Positions 17,971-27,135 of a stretch of DNA of 64,000 nucleotides are shown one piece after another. A program made the position numbers and the translations under genes. The first letter of the stretch is position 1, and every line of letters starts with the position of its first letter. The notes beneath the pieces were generated by a model. That model ran no database searches and was not told the DNA's origin. It worked only from the letters and a program-made list of their open reading frames with translations. Source of the stretch: Lutimaribacter salitolerans (GTDB lineage Bacteria > Pseudomonadota > Alphaproteobacteria > Rhodobacterales > Rhodobacteraceae); the NCBI RefSeq assembly GCF_042677865.1, contig NZ_JBHUDD010000052.1:58312-122311 (forward strand), written 5' to 3'.

Positions 17971-18078
17971 CCGAGCCTCGCGCCAGTTCGACGCCGTGCA
18001 TAGGACCAGCCGCGCAAATCCTGCTGCCCGGCGCATGCCGCACTTGCAAAATCACGCCCCCGGGCGCTAGTCATAGAC

Positions 18079-19002
18079 ATGCAAATCTACCTCCCCATAG
18101 CCGAGGTATCGGTCAACGCCTTCCTTTTGCTGGGGCTGGGCGGGTTTGTGGGCGTATTGTCTGGCATGTTCGGCGTCGGTGGCGGGTTCCTGATGACGCC
18201 CCTGCTGTTCTTTATCGGCATCCCGCCCGCCGTGGCCGTGGCAACCGAGGCGAACCAGATCGTCGCCTCGTCCTTCTCGGGCGTGCTGGCGCATCTGCGA
18301 CGAAAGACGGTCGATCTGCGGATGGGCACCGTGCTTTTGATCGGCGGTCTGGTCGGCGCAGGCCTTGGCGTGGTGGTGTTCAACTACCTCAAGTCCATGG
18401 GTCAGGTCGATCTGCTGGTCAAGCTGTGCTACGTGGTCTTTCTGGGCATCGTCGGCGGGCTGATGTTTCTGGAAAGCCTGCGCGCCATCCGCCGCAGCCG
18501 CGCCACAGGTGGCGCACCGCCGCCCAAACGGCGTCAACGCGGCTGGGTGCAGACCATGCCGTTCAAGATGCGGTTTCGCACCTCGGGGCTTTATATCTCG
18601 GTCATCCCGCCGCTGATCGTCGGTCTGCTGGTGGGTATCCTGGCCGCCATCATGGGTGTCGGCGGTGGCTTCATCATGGTGCCCGCAATGATCTACATCC
18701 TTGGGATGCCGACCAAGGTGGTGGTCGGAACATCGCTGTTCCAGATCATCTTCGTCACCGGGTTCACCACTCTGCTGCATGCCACGACCAACTACACAGT
18801 CGATATGGCGCTGGCGGTTCTGCTGCTGATCGGCGGCGTGATCGGTGCGCAGGTCGGCACCCGGATCGGCGTCCGGATGAAGGCCGAACAACTGCGCATC
18901 CTGCTGGCGATCATGGTGCTGGCGGTCTGCGGCAAGCTGGCGACGGATCTGCTGTTCATGCCATCCGAGCTGTATTCCATCGGCACGGACGGGGGGCATT
19001 GA
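18079..19002 (+). CDS. TSUP (TauE/SafE) family membrane transporter
   Basis: The 307-residue protein has paired, repeated motifs typical of TSUP carriers: VGVLSGMFGVGGGFLMTPLLFFIGIPPAVAVAT in the first half and ILAAIMGVGGGFIMVPAMIYILGMPTKVVVGTS in the second. Members export small sulfur-containing anions such as sulfite or sulfoacetate. It overlaps the following TIGR02186 gene by one base (TGATG), a pairing seen repeatedly in alphaproteobacteria, which suggests a two-component transporter. Confidence 0.88.
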   Translation: MQIYLPIAEVSVNAFLLLGLGGFVGVLSGMFGVGGGFLMTPLLFFIGIPPAVAVATEANQIVASSFSGVLAHLRRKTVDLRMGTVLLIGGLVGAGLGVVVFNYLKSMGQVDLLVKLCYVVFLGIVGGLMFLESLRAIRRSRATGGAPPPKRRQRGWVQTMPFKMRFRTSGLYISVIPPLIVGLLVGILAAIMGVGGGFIMVPAMIYILGMPTKVVVGTSLFQIIFVTGFTTLLHATTNYTVDMALAVLLLIGGVIGAQVGTRIGVRMKAEQLRILLAIMVLAVCGKLATDLLFMPSELYSIGTDGGH

Positions 19003-19760
19003 TGCGGGGTCTGGCCGCGCTCTTGCTGCTGCTCTGCGCCCTGCCCCTGCGGGCCGAGGAGGTCGTTCTGGGCCTGTCGCAGAACCGCGTCTCGATCACC
19101 ACCAATTTCGACGGGTCCGAGATCCTGATCTTTGGCGCGGTCAAACGTGAAACCGCCCTGCCCGAAGACCCGTTGCAGGTCGTCATCACCGTCGCCGGCC
19201 CGTCGCAGCAGCTGACCATCCGGCGCAAGGACCGCCGCTTTGGCATCTGGGTCAATTCCGCCGCGGTGCCCATCGATTCCGCGCCGTCGTTCTACGCGGT
19301 CGCCACCTCGGCCCCGTTGCGCCAAACGCTGTCCGAGACCGAGGATCTGCGCCACAGCGTCACCGTGCCGCGCGCCATCAGGTCCGTCGGCGCACCCGCC
19401 GACGTGGGCGATGCGCAGCTTTTTACCGACGCGTTGATACGCATCCGCGAAAAGGCAGACCTGTATCAGACCCTTGAAGGCGAGATCAATTTTCGCGAGC
19501 AGACGCTGTTCAGCTCGGCCATCGCGCTGCCTGCCAACCTGACCGAGGGCAATTATACCACCCGCATCTTTCTGACCCGCGATGGTGCAGTGGTCAGCCA
19601 GTATGAAACGGTAATCCATGTGAACAAGGTCGGGCTGGAGCGGTTTTTGTTCAACCTGTCTCGCGAGCAGCCGCTGGTCTACGGCCTTCTTTCGCTGGCC
19701 ATCGCCATCATCGCCGGCTGGCTGGCATCGGCGGCCTTTACCCTGCTGCGGCAGGGCTGA
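19002..19760 (+). CDS. TIGR02186-family periplasmic/membrane-anchored protein
   Basis: The 252-residue protein has an N-terminal signal peptide (LAALLLLLCALPLRA), a periplasmic domain (VVLGLSQNRVSITTNFDGSEILIFGAVKRE) and one C-terminal membrane helix (LVYGLLSLAIAIIAGWLASAAFTLL). It matches my recollection of the TIGR02186 family, usually encoded next to TSUP exporters. A role as the accessory subunit of the upstream carrier is an inference from coupling. The long open frame that covers this gene from 17499 is a chance extension. Confidence 0.8.
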   Translation: MRGLAALLLLLCALPLRAEEVVLGLSQNRVSITTNFDGSEILIFGAVKRETALPEDPLQVVITVAGPSQQLTIRRKDRRFGIWVNSAAVPIDSAPSFYAVATSAPLRQTLSETEDLRHSVTVPRAIRSVGAPADVGDAQLFTDALIRIREKADLYQTLEGEINFREQTLFSSAIALPANLTEGNYTTRIFLTRDGAVVSQYETVIHVNKVGLERFLFNLSREQPLVYGLLSLAIAIIAGWLASAAFTLLRQG

Positions 19761-19784
19761 CGGTACGCGCCCGCAAGGGCGCGG

Positions 19785-20504
19785 TCATCCACGCCCGACA
19801 AAGGGCATCTTGGTCGCCATGATCGTCATGAACTGCACATTCGCCTCGGGGCCCAGCTCGGCCATCTGACGCACCGCGCGCGACACGTCTCGCACATCCA
19901 TCGTGGGCGGCGGGTTGTCGGGATTGGCGTCGATGATCCCCTGCAACAGATCGGTGCGCGCATTGCCGATGTCGATCTGCCCGCAGGCGATGTCGAACGC
20001 CCGCCCATCCAGCGACAGCGTCTTGGTCAGCCCGGTGACTGCATGTTTCGTCGTCGTATAGCAGATCGAGTGATCGCGCGGCGCATGCGCGCTGATCGAG
20101 CCGTTGTTGATGATCCGCCCGCCCCGGGGCGTTTGGGCGCGCATGATCCGGAACGCGGCCCGCGCGCAGGAAAACATGCCGTGCAGGTTCACGTCCACCA
20201 CCTTCCGCCATTCATCGAATGACAGCTCGTCAATCGTGGCCGCGCGCCCGAACATGCCGGCATTGTTGAACAGCACATCCAGACGGCCATGATCGGCGGC
20301 AAATCTGTCAAAGGCCGCGTCAACCGCCGCCGGGTCGGTCACGTCGCAGGGCAGGATCACCGCATTCTCTGAACCATCTGCGACGGCCTCCATCGCATCC
20401 GAACGCCGCGCGATCATCCCCACGCGCCAGCCTGCACCCAGAAATTCGCGCGCGCAATCCGCTCCGATTCCGCCACTTGCGCCGGTGATGACGATGCTTT
20501 TCAT
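19785..20504 (-). CDS. Short-chain dehydrogenase/reductase
   Basis: The 239-residue classical SDR has the NAD(P)-binding TGASGGIG (7-14), NNAG in the fourth strand region, the catalytic Ser of NNGSISAHAPRD and YTTTK as the catalytic Tyr/Lys pair. It oxidises or reduces an unidentified hydroxyl/keto substrate. The Arg after the first strand (IARRSD) suggests NADP(H) preference. It starts at 20504 within the helicase stop codon (ATGA), so it is translated from the helicase transcript although the functions appear unrelated. Confidence 0.88.
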   Translation of the reverse strand: MKSIVITGASGGIGADCAREFLGAGWRVGMIARRSDAMEAVADGSENAVILPCDVTDPAAVDAAFDRFAADHGRLDVLFNNAGMFGRAATIDELSFDEWRKVVDVNLHGMFSCARAAFRIMRAQTPRGGRIINNGSISAHAPRDHSICYTTTKHAVTGLTKTLSLDGRAFDIACGQIDIGNARTDLLQGIIDANPDNPPPTMDVRDVSRAVRQMAELGPEANVQFMTIMATKMPFVGRG

Positions 20505-22030
20505 TCTTCCGACTCCAGTTCCAGCGGCGCAGGCCGGGCCGCCGATTTCAGATCGTCCACCGGCAGGGGATAGGTGGGTTTTTTCAGACGGTTGCGCACC
20601 ACCCAGAACAGCCGCTCCTGCGCGCGCGTCACCGCGACATAGGCCAGGCGCTTCCACAATGGTTGCCCCGCCTCGGTCCGGTTCATGCGCGCGGCGACAA
20701 ACAGATCCGGGGCGAAGACCTGAACATTCTCCCACTGGCTGCCCTGCGCCTTGTGGATCGTCACCGCCGCCCCATGCAGAAACGCAGCCCCCATGTTGGC
20801 GGCAAAGGGGATGAACGGCTCTTCCTCGTCCGGTTTCTCGATCTTGACGATGCTGGCCGCGCTGACCTGCGGCTCTTCGGCCCCCATCACGTGCAGCCGC
20901 GAAAATCCGGGCTTTCGACCGGGGCCAAGATAGATCACCTGCGCCCCCTTGATCAGGCCTCGCGCCTCAAGATCCAGCCGCTTCTTGCGATGCTTCAGCG
21001 GCAATTCAATGCCATCACAGATCAGCGGCTCGCCTTCCAGCAACGCATCCAGCGGCGCGTCATGCACGGCGCGAAACGCGTTGATCAGCCGGATTCGCGT
21101 GGCATTGCGCCAGACCAGCACCGGGCTGCGCGCCATCAGGTCCACCTCGACCCGTTCGGCCCAGACCACGCGATCATCCTTGCTTGCGCGGTCCTGAATC
21201 ATCGCCTCGAAATCCTGAAAACTCAGGTGCGGATCGCCAAGCGCGTGGGCCAGATCAAGGATCGGGTTGTCGGCCTCCTGCCGGTGGATGCGGTGCAGTT
21301 CCAGCTTGGCCGGGGCGGGCAGTTGCTCGAACACCATCCCCCCCGGCGCGTTCACCGGCGCCAGCTGCGCCGGGTCACCGAACAGCATCAGCGTCGGGAA
21401 AATCTCTTTCAGATCCTCGAACTGGCGTTCATCCAGCATCGAGGATTCGTCGATGAACCCGATATCCAGCGGCTCTTCGCGGCGCTTCCAGCCGGTGATG
21501 AAATCGCTGCCGCGCAGCCCGGCGGCGGCCAGCGCGCCGGGCACCGAGGGCTGGGCCTGATAGAACCGATAGGCGCGGTCCAGCGCCTCGTCGGTCAGGC
21601 CCTCGATCTCGGGGCGGTCACCATTGCCGGTCAGCCATTCAGCGATACGCTCGTATTCCGGGTCATAGACCGGGGTGTACAGGATGCGGTGAATGGTCGT
21701 GGCGGGCACGCCGCGCATCCGCAGCACGCTGGCCGCTTTGTTGGTCGGGGCCAGCACCGCCAGTGTGCGCCGGTCCTTGCGCCGCCGCCCTTCGTAATCG
21801 CCCGACACGATGTCGACGCCCGCACCCTGCAAGGCCTTGACCAGCTCGGCCAAAAGCAGCGTCTTGCCCGATCCGGCCTTGCCCAGAACGGCCATGACCC
21901 GGGTCTGCCCCTCGACCCGCGGAGTCAGGTTGCCGTTCTCGATATCCACGCCCACGCCGCGCAGACCTTCGGCGATGCGGTCATAGGCTTCGGCCTGATC
22001 GTCCGAGAATGTGAGGGCGGGAAGGGTCAT
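20501..22030 (-). CDS. RecD-like superfamily 1 DNA helicase
   Basis: The 509-residue ATPase has Walker A GKAGSGKT (50-57), motif Ia LAPTNKAASVLR, a Walker B variant FIDESSML, LFGDPAQLAPV (motif III) and the C-terminal UvrD_C_2 block VTIHKAQGSQWENV with AYVAVTRAQERLFWV. This matches RecD2-type 5-prime to 3-prime helicases, although it is shorter than RecD2 and lacks its N-terminal HhH region. A role in DNA repair or recombination is inferred. It is the first gene of a two-gene unit with the SDR. Confidence 0.88.
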   Translation of the reverse strand: MTLPALTFSDDQAEAYDRIAEGLRGVGVDIENGNLTPRVEGQTRVMAVLGKAGSGKTLLLAELVKALQGAGVDIVSGDYEGRRRKDRRTLAVLAPTNKAASVLRMRGVPATTIHRILYTPVYDPEYERIAEWLTGNGDRPEIEGLTDEALDRAYRFYQAQPSVPGALAAAGLRGSDFITGWKRREEPLDIGFIDESSMLDERQFEDLKEIFPTLMLFGDPAQLAPVNAPGGMVFEQLPAPAKLELHRIHRQEADNPILDLAHALGDPHLSFQDFEAMIQDRASKDDRVVWAERVEVDLMARSPVLVWRNATRIRLINAFRAVHDAPLDALLEGEPLICDGIELPLKHRKKRLDLEARGLIKGAQVIYLGPGRKPGFSRLHVMGAEEPQVSAASIVKIEKPDEEEPFIPFAANMGAAFLHGAAVTIHKAQGSQWENVQVFAPDLFVAARMNRTEAGQPLWKRLAYVAVTRAQERLFWVVRNRLKKPTYPLPVDDLKSAARPAPLELESEE

Positions 22031-22087
22031 GGCGCGACACTATACCGGGCCGGGATCAAGGGCCAGCAGGTTGCGGGCGGCGTTTCG

Positions 22088-22137
22088 GGACGGCGGGTGG
22101 GGCGATGCGCGCAGCGCGAGCGTCACCCCCGTTCCGA
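22088..22137. repeat. GGGACGG..GGGGCGATGC..GCGAGCGTCACC repeat, copy A
   Basis: An imperfect palindrome upstream of the helicase gene reads GGGACGGCGGGTGGGGCGAT, then GCGCGCAGCGCGAGCGTCAC and CCCCGTTCC. Related units occur at 51550-51595 and 53908-53965. Confidence 0.6.
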
Positions 22138-22139
22138 CG

Positions 22140-22171
22140 AAAAACCGCGCCCCACAGCAAGGGGGCGCGGT
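22140..22171 (-). terminator. Intrinsic terminator of ccr
   Basis: Read on the minus strand, ACCGCGCCCC pairs perfectly with GGGGCGCGGT around an 8-base loop and is followed by five T. It lies about 24 bases after the ccr stop. Confidence 0.92.
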
Positions 22172-22194
22172 ACAAATCACCAAAGTTCAGGCGC

Positions 22195-23484
22195 TTACAC
22201 CTTGCCCGCCTCCAGCACATCCGCGACGGTGCGCAGCCCGGTCTTGGGTGATTGCACCAGCACGGCCATGTTGCCGGGCTTGTGCTCGTTGCGCAGCATC
22301 TTCATATGCGCGGCCGGAATGTCGTTCCACGGGAACACCTCGGACATGCAGGGATCAAGCCGACGTTCGATCATCAGGCGGTTGGCGCTGGCGGCCTGCT
22401 TGAGGTTGGCAAAGTGGCTGCCCTGCAGACGTTTCTGATGCATCCACATGTAGCGCACGTCGAAGGTGCAGTTGAACCCGCTGGTGCCTGCGCAGATCAC
22501 CACGATACCGCCCTTTTTCACCACCAGGGTTGATACCGGGAACGTCGCCTCGCCCGGGTGTTCGAACACCATGTCGACGTTCACACCCTTGCCGGTGATG
22601 TCCCAGATCGCCTTGCCGAACTTGCGCGCCTCTTTCAGCCAGTCATTGTATTCAGGGCTGTTGACGATGGGCATCTGGCCCCAGCAGTTGAATTCCTTGC
22701 GGTTGATCACGCCCTTGGCACCCTGATCCAGCACGAACTGTCGCTTGCTCTCGTCCGAGATCACGCCGATCGCATTGGCGCCGGCCGTGTTGGCCAGCTG
22801 GATCGCATAGGACCCCAGACCGCCTGACGCGCCCCAGACCAGCACGTTCTGCCCGGGCTTCAGCTCATGCGGATGATGGCCGAACAGCATCCGGTAGGCG
22901 GTGGCCAGAGTCAGGGTGTAGCACGCACTTTCTTCCCATGTCAGATGCTTGGGGCGCGGCATGAGCTGCTGCGCCTGCACGCGGGTGAACTGCGAGAACG
23001 AGCCATCGGGCGTTTCATAGCCCCAGATTCGCTGCGTCGGGCTGAACATCGGGTCGCCGCCGTTGCACTCTTCGTCGTTGCCGTCGTCCTGGTTGCAGTG
23101 GATCACGACCTCGTCGCCCACCTTCCAGTTCTTGACCGCCGATCCGACCTGCCAGACGATGCCGGACGCATCCGAGCCTGCAATGTGATAGGGTTGCTTG
23201 TGACCGTCGAAGGGGCTGATCGGCTGGCCCAGACCGGCCCAGACGCCGTTGTAATTGACGCCTGCCGCCATCACCAGCACCAGAACCTCGTTGCTGTCGA
23301 TCTCCCATGTGTCAACGACCTCGACCTCGAAGGACGTATCCGGCTCGCCATGGCGCTCGCGGCGGATGGCCCAGGCATACATCTGCTTGGGGACATAGCC
23401 GAGGGGGGGCATCTCGCCGATCTCGTACAGGTCCTTTTCCGGTGCGTCGTAGGGGGCGATCCCCGTGTCGTTGTCCAGCGCCAT
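22195..23484 (-). CDS. ccr: Crotonyl-CoA carboxylase/reductase
   Basis: This 429-residue MDR-superfamily enzyme reductively carboxylates crotonyl-CoA to ethylmalonyl-CoA with NADPH and CO2, the key step of the ethylmalonyl-CoA pathway. Typical blocks are GVNYNGVWAGLGQPISPF, the dinucleotide-binding GASGGLGSYAIQLA and VDMVFEHPGEATFPVS, which distinguish Ccr from ordinary quinone or enoyl reductases. The start MALDNDTG follows GGAGG; 29 extra upstream residues in the open frame are rejected. The gene is monocistronic with its own terminator, near ecm and mcd. Confidence 0.96.
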   Translation of the reverse strand: MALDNDTGIAPYDAPEKDLYEIGEMPPLGYVPKQMYAWAIRRERHGEPDTSFEVEVVDTWEIDSNEVLVLVMAAGVNYNGVWAGLGQPISPFDGHKQPYHIAGSDASGIVWQVGSAVKNWKVGDEVVIHCNQDDGNDEECNGGDPMFSPTQRIWGYETPDGSFSQFTRVQAQQLMPRPKHLTWEESACYTLTLATAYRMLFGHHPHELKPGQNVLVWGASGGLGSYAIQLANTAGANAIGVISDESKRQFVLDQGAKGVINRKEFNCWGQMPIVNSPEYNDWLKEARKFGKAIWDITGKGVNVDMVFEHPGEATFPVSTLVVKKGGIVVICAGTSGFNCTFDVRYMWMHQKRLQGSHFANLKQAASANRLMIERRLDPCMSEVFPWNDIPAAHMKMLRNEHKPGNMAVLVQSPKTGLRTVADVLEAGKV

Positions 23485-23617
23485 CTTGAGCCTCCAAAAC
23501 TGAATTGCCGCAACGCAGAATCGCGGCGTCTGCCGGAGGGGATAATGCCCGTCGCGCAACAATGCAATCACCTTATCATTGATTTTGAAATTTTATAACC
23601 CCGCAGATGCAGAAAGA

Positions 23618-24976
23618 TCATGCTGCAGATGCGTCATCCTCGGGCACAAGATGTGCGATCGAGGCTGCATAATAGGCAATCGTCGCCTGTTCAGCCACGG
23701 GCACCGTGATCTGGTCCCCGGTTTCGGTGATCAGGTGGCGACGACGCAGTTGCGTCAACCCCTCGTCGACCAATGCCTGCGCGGGCTCTTCGGGGCGACG
23801 GTGCGCGGGCAACCCCGCCAGCATCCTTGCCGCGGCGGGGGCCAGCGTATCGGCCTTCAGCGCGCAACCTGCCCGTTGCAGCACCAGCGCCACCAGCGGC
23901 ACGGGCAATACCGGCATCTCTTGTGCAATCCGGGCCATCAGGGTCCGGGCCAGCGTCCGGGTGTCCCCTTCGGCCTCGGACAGCGACAGCGGCGCGCCAA
24001 AGCTGACACCGGCCCGCCCGAACCGCCGATACCGCCCGCGCAGGCGCAGCCACAGCAGATGACCGACAAAGCGCAGCACGACGGCCACCCGCCCCCGGAA
24101 CCGCCGCGACCCGTCCTGCGCCGCCTGCAACAGCACGCGATCCTCGAGCACCCGGTCATAGTTCAGCGCAACCGGCACGAACACCACGTCAGGCGCATCC
24201 GGCCCGCGCCCATGGGCGATGTATTTCAGGATACCGTGCCGCGGCTGGGTCAACGCGCCGGTTAGGCTCAGGCCCCCCTCGGGGAACACGGCCTGCGTGA
24301 CACCGCCATCGGTGGCCAGCCGCACATACCGTTCCAGCACCTTGCGATACAGCAGACCCCGGCTTTGCCGCCGGATGAAATACGCCCCCATCGCCCGGAT
24401 CAAACGCGCCAGCGGCCAGACCCGCGCCCATTCCCCCACCGCATAGGCCAGGGCCGAGCGGTCGGCGGCCAGATAGGTGACCAGCACGTAATCCATGTTG
24501 CTGCGGTGGTTCATCACGTAGACCACCGTTGCCTTGGGATCGATGCCCACCAGCGCGCCATCGCCACGATGGTCCAGATGCACATCATACAGGGCGTTGG
24601 ACAGAAACCGCGCCAGCCGCGTCGCCACCCCGAAATAAAGCGAGGCGGAAAACCCCGGGACGATCTCGCGCGCATAGCGGCGGGCGGATTCGAAGGCCAC
24701 GTTTTCCGGCACGCCGTTCTTGCGCGCATGGATCACGATTGCGCGCGTCACCTCGGGGTCATAGATCAACCGCTGGATCATGTCATACCGGCGGGCCAGC
24801 TTGAACGGCTGGATCGGGCGTTCAAGCCGCTTGTTCAACTCGGCCACGGCGCGTTCCAGCCTGCGGCGAAAGAACCAGCGCACGGATGGAAACAGGAAAT
24901 GCGACGCAAAGGTCACAGCCGCAAAGCCCACCAGAAGCACCAGCGCCCAGAGGGGCATTTGCACGGTTTGAAACAT
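23618..24976 (-). CDS. Glycerol-3-phosphate/lysophospholipid acyltransferase-like membrane protein
   Basis: The 452-residue protein has one N-terminal hydrophobic helix (MPLWALVLLVGFAAVTFA) and a PlsC/PlsB-type domain with the HX4D motif NHRSNMD and FPEGGLS. It probably acylates glycerol-3-phosphate or a related acceptor at the inner membrane. The region after about residue 330 has no motif I can name. The ATG at 24976 was chosen because it directly precedes the membrane helix; the upstream Shine-Dalgarno is weak and an ATG six codons further in is possible. It lies between ccr and the divergent ecm. Confidence 0.82.
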   Translation of the reverse strand: MFQTVQMPLWALVLLVGFAAVTFASHFLFPSVRWFFRRRLERAVAELNKRLERPIQPFKLARRYDMIQRLIYDPEVTRAIVIHARKNGVPENVAFESARRYAREIVPGFSASLYFGVATRLARFLSNALYDVHLDHRGDGALVGIDPKATVVYVMNHRSNMDYVLVTYLAADRSALAYAVGEWARVWPLARLIRAMGAYFIRRQSRGLLYRKVLERYVRLATDGGVTQAVFPEGGLSLTGALTQPRHGILKYIAHGRGPDAPDVVFVPVALNYDRVLEDRVLLQAAQDGSRRFRGRVAVVLRFVGHLLWLRLRGRYRRFGRAGVSFGAPLSLSEAEGDTRTLARTLMARIAQEMPVLPVPLVALVLQRAGCALKADTLAPAAARMLAGLPAHRRPEEPAQALVDEGLTQLRRRHLITETGDQITVPVAEQATIAYYAASIAHLVPEDDASAA

Positions 24977-25036
24977 GTGCGCACCATGACCGGAACGGGC
25001 CCCGGCGTAAATGACCCCATGCCGCAATGCAGCGAA

Positions 25037-25065
25037 TTGACCTTGGCACAAAATTCCGGTTTATT
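25037..25065 (+). promoter_or_regulatory. Predicted sigma-70 promoter of ecm
   Basis: TTGACC and TTTATT are separated by exactly 17 bases, 50 bases upstream of the ecm start. GACGCAATAAAATTGC follows immediately (GCAA and TTGC as inverted halves), a possible operator overlapping the transcription start. Confidence 0.5.
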
Positions 25066-25114
25066 ACGCGCTGACGCAATAAAATTGCCAAAGAGATTCA
25101 CACCGGAGGCCCCG

Positions 25115-27082
25115 ATGACCGAGATCCAGAAAGACAAGCCTTGGCTGATCCGCACCTATGCCGGCCACTCGACGGCCAAGGCCTCGAACGCGCTGTATCG
25201 CGGCAACTTGGCCAAGGGCCAGACCGGCCTGTCGGTGGCCTTCGATCTGCCCACGCAGACAGGATATGACAGCGACCACGTGCTGGCGCGCGGCGAGGTG
25301 GGCAAGGTCGGCGTGCCGGTCAGCCACCTGGGCGACATGCGCGCACTGTTCGATGGCATCCCACTGGACCAGATGAACACCTCGATGACGATCAACGCCA
25401 CCGCGCCGTGGCTGCTGGCACTGTACATCGCCGTGGCCGAGGAACAGGGCGCGGATGTGTCCAAGCTGCAAGGCACGGTGCAGAACGACCTGATAAAGGA
25501 ATACCTGTCGCGCGGCACCTATATCTGCCCGCCCAAGCCCAGCCTGAAGCTGATCGGGGATGTGGCCGAATACTGCTATACCAATGTGCCGAAATGGAAC
25601 CCGATGAACGTGTGTTCCTATCACCTGCAAGAGGCCGGTGCGACGCCCGAGCAGGAACTGGCCTTTGCACTGGCCACCGCCACCGCCGTTCTGGACGAAC
25701 TGAAACCGCGCGTGCCCGCGCAGGATTTCCCGCTGCTGGTCGGGCGGATTTCGTTCTTCGTGAATGCCGGCATCCGCTTTGTCACCGAGATGTGCAAGAT
25801 GCGCGCCTTTGTCGATCTGTGGGATGAAATCTGCGCCACGCGCTATGGGGTGGAGGATGCGAAGTATCGCCGCTTTCGCTATGGCGTGCAGGTCAACAGC
25901 CTTGGCCTGACCGAACAGCAGCCCGAAAACAACGTCTACCGCATCCTGATCGAGATGCTGGCCGTCACCCTGTCCAAGAACGCCCGCGCCCGCGCCGTGC
26001 AACTGCCCGCCTGGAACGAGGCGTTGGGACTGCCCCGGCCATGGGATCAGCAATGGTCGATGCGGATGCAGCAGATCCTGGCCTATGAAACCGACCTTCT
26101 GGAATTCGACGATCTGTTCGACGGCAATCCGGCCGTCGATGCCAAGGTCGAGGCGCTGAAGGAAGGCGCGCGGCACGAACTGGCCACGATCGACGGCATG
26201 GGCGGCGCGGTGGACGCGATCGACTACATGAAGGCGCGGCTGGTGGACAGCAACGCCGACCGGCTGAACCGGATCGAGGCGGGGCAGACCGTTGTCGTGG
26301 GCGTCAACAAGTTCACCGAAGGCGAACCCAGCCCCCTGATGGACGAAGAGGGCGGCATCATGGTCGTAGATGCGGCCGTGGAACAGGATCAGATCGACCG
26401 CCTGAACGACTGGCGCGACGCGCGGGATGCCGCGGCGGTGAAACAGGCACTGGCCGAGTTGCGCGCCGCCGCTGCCGAGGGGCGTAACGTGATGCCCGCG
26501 TCGATCAGGGCGGCCAAGGCCGGTGTGACCACCGGCGAATGGGCGCAGCAGATGCGCGCCGTGCATGGCGAATATCGTGGACCAACGGGCGTGTCCAAAT
26601 CGGTCAGCAACAAGACCGAAGGGCTGGATGACATCCGCGACGCGGTGAACGCGGTCAGCGACCGTCTGGGTCGTCGTCTGAAGTTCCTTGTGGGCAAGCC
26701 GGGGCTGGACGGCCATTCGAACGGCGCCGAACAGATCGCATTCCGCGCACGCGATTGCGGCATGGACATCGACTATGAAGGCATCCGCCTGACACCCGAA
26801 CAGATCGTCACCGCCGCGTTGGAAACCGAGGCGCATGTGCTGGGCCTGTCGATCCTGTCAGGCAGCCATATTCCGCTGGTCGAGGACATGATGACCCGCC
26901 TGCGCGAGGCCGGTCTGGGGCATGTCCCGGTGATCGTTGGCGGCATCATCCCTGAAGAGGACGCCAGACGCCTGCGCGCCATGGGCGTCGCCAAGGTCTA
27001 TACCCCAAAGGATTTCAACCTGAACGCCATCATGATGGATATCGTCACGCTGGCCGATCCGCAGGAAATCGCCGCCGAATAG
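25115..27082 (+). CDS. ecm: Ethylmalonyl-CoA mutase
   Basis: This coenzyme-B12-dependent mutase of 655 residues converts (2R)-ethylmalonyl-CoA to (2S)-methylsuccinyl-CoA. The N-terminal TIM-barrel part contains SVAFDLPTQTGYDSDH, MNTSMTINATAPWLLALYIAVAEEQG and WNPMNVCSYHLQEAGA. The C-terminal B12 domain (about 525-655) has the His of LDGHSNGAEQIA that coordinates cobalt. Length and the isolated single-subunit form fit Ecm rather than the longer methylmalonyl-CoA mutase; proximity to ccr and mcd supports this. GGAGG precedes the ATG at 25115. Confidence 0.95.
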   Translation: MTEIQKDKPWLIRTYAGHSTAKASNALYRGNLAKGQTGLSVAFDLPTQTGYDSDHVLARGEVGKVGVPVSHLGDMRALFDGIPLDQMNTSMTINATAPWLLALYIAVAEEQGADVSKLQGTVQNDLIKEYLSRGTYICPPKPSLKLIGDVAEYCYTNVPKWNPMNVCSYHLQEAGATPEQELAFALATATAVLDELKPRVPAQDFPLLVGRISFFVNAGIRFVTEMCKMRAFVDLWDEICATRYGVEDAKYRRFRYGVQVNSLGLTEQQPENNVYRILIEMLAVTLSKNARARAVQLPAWNEALGLPRPWDQQWSMRMQQILAYETDLLEFDDLFDGNPAVDAKVEALKEGARHELATIDGMGGAVDAIDYMKARLVDSNADRLNRIEAGQTVVVGVNKFTEGEPSPLMDEEGGIMVVDAAVEQDQIDRLNDWRDARDAAAVKQALAELRAAAAEGRNVMPASIRAAKAGVTTGEWAQQMRAVHGEYRGPTGVSKSVSNKTEGLDDIRDAVNAVSDRLGRRLKFLVGKPGLDGHSNGAEQIAFRARDCGMDIDYEGIRLTPEQIVTAALETEAHVLGLSILSGSHIPLVEDMMTRLREAGLGHVPVIVGGIIPEEDARRLRAMGVAKVYTPKDFNLNAIMMDIVTLADPQEIAAE

Positions 27083-27087
27083 CGCAC

Positions 27088-27121
27088 AAAAAAAGCGGGG
27101 CACATTACGTGCCCCGCCTTT
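27088..27121. terminator. Bidirectional terminator between ecm and the DUF4168 gene
   Basis: GCGGGGCAC and GTGCCCCGC form a 9-bp stem with an ATTAC loop. Seven A on the left give a T-run for the minus-strand gene, while only CTTT follows on the plus strand, so it should be stronger for the minus-strand gene. Confidence 0.88.
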
Positions 27122-27135
27122 GAACGATCCTTGGA

